64,000 nucleotides of DNA from Rhineura floridana (Eukaryota; Chordata; Lepidosauria; Squamata; Rhineuridae): NCBI RefSeq assembly GCF_030035675.1, contig NC_084499.1, forward strand, positions 17,444,739 to 17,508,738, read 5' to 3'. Both the position numbers and the translations under genes were made by a program. Below are positions 63,841 to 64,000 of this stretch, one piece after another. The notes under the pieces are model-generated. The model saw only the letters and a program-made list of their open reading frames with translations. It was not told the DNA's origin and searched no databases. The first letter of the stretch is position 1. Every line of letters begins with the position of its first letter.

Positions 63841-64000
63841 CCGTGATGAAGCCAATCCCCACCCTCTTCTGTGCACAAAAGATGGGGCCTACTACTCCGC
63901 TATGGTTCTTCTGCCTACCTTAGCACTACGCTGAGCAGATAAGGTCAAAGTTCTGGTAAAACATTTTATATTCTAGCTGCATTAAAAAAAAATCGGTTAG

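Larger units (their letters stand above)
61199..64000 (-). other. MED27: MED27 last intron (3' part)
   Basis: Starts at the acceptor and continues off the right edge. I searched for the preceding exon (expected to end VVVRSFM) and did not see it. Within it are a (gaaa)n run at 61215-61239, SINEs, two MITEs and the duplicated poly(A)-region copy. About 61380-62100 is repeat-poor with no exon. Confidence 0.85.

Overview
The window is vertebrate nuclear DNA, most likely from a squamate reptile (probably a lizard). The main evidence is the repeat set: Sauria-type SINEs with BovB-like tails, BovB LINE 3' ends, an L2-clade LINE of about 3.4 kb, CR1-type LINE ends, many tRNA-Ala-like SINEs and several hAT-type non-autonomous DNA transposons. 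There are no bacterial-style operons. Nearly all long open frames are read-through of repeats.

Two host genes can be anchored, both on the minus strand. At the left edge a CpG island (about 560-1175) holds a very short first coding exon that I read as RAPGEF1 (C3G); the rest of that gene lies left of the window. At the right, 61064-61198 is the terminal coding exon of MED27, followed by its 3' UTR and poly(A) signal near 60666. The last MED27 intron fills 61199-64000. MED27 followed by RAPGEF1 in the same orientation is also the human 9q34 order as I recall it, so each call supports the other.

The roughly 59.5 kb between them is intergenic. It is a layered record of insertions. Examples are a CR1-type piece inside a BovB inside a hAT element (21215-22541), a palindromic MITE inside the L2 (23502-23617), and two solo LTRs of one LTR-retrotransposon family (13673-14284 in a CR1-type piece, 31881-32464 in a SINE). 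A TAGGGATGG-ended hAT element also sits inside another hAT element (40995-41427). About 2.5 kb at 16950-19512 is packed with tRNA-Ala-like SINEs in both orientations.

Between the repeats lie several repeat-free, AT-rich stretches of 200-500 bases (notably 16440-16760, 27160-27620, 46130-46510, 50150-50540 and 52330-52840). Their composition resembles conserved non-coding elements, but conservation cannot be judged from one sequence. The most distinctive observations are a duplicated copy of the MED27 poly(A) region inside the gene's last intron, two SINE types with different heads and the same BovB-like tail, and one palindromic MITE core found with different terminal repeats. I found no convincing new gene system.
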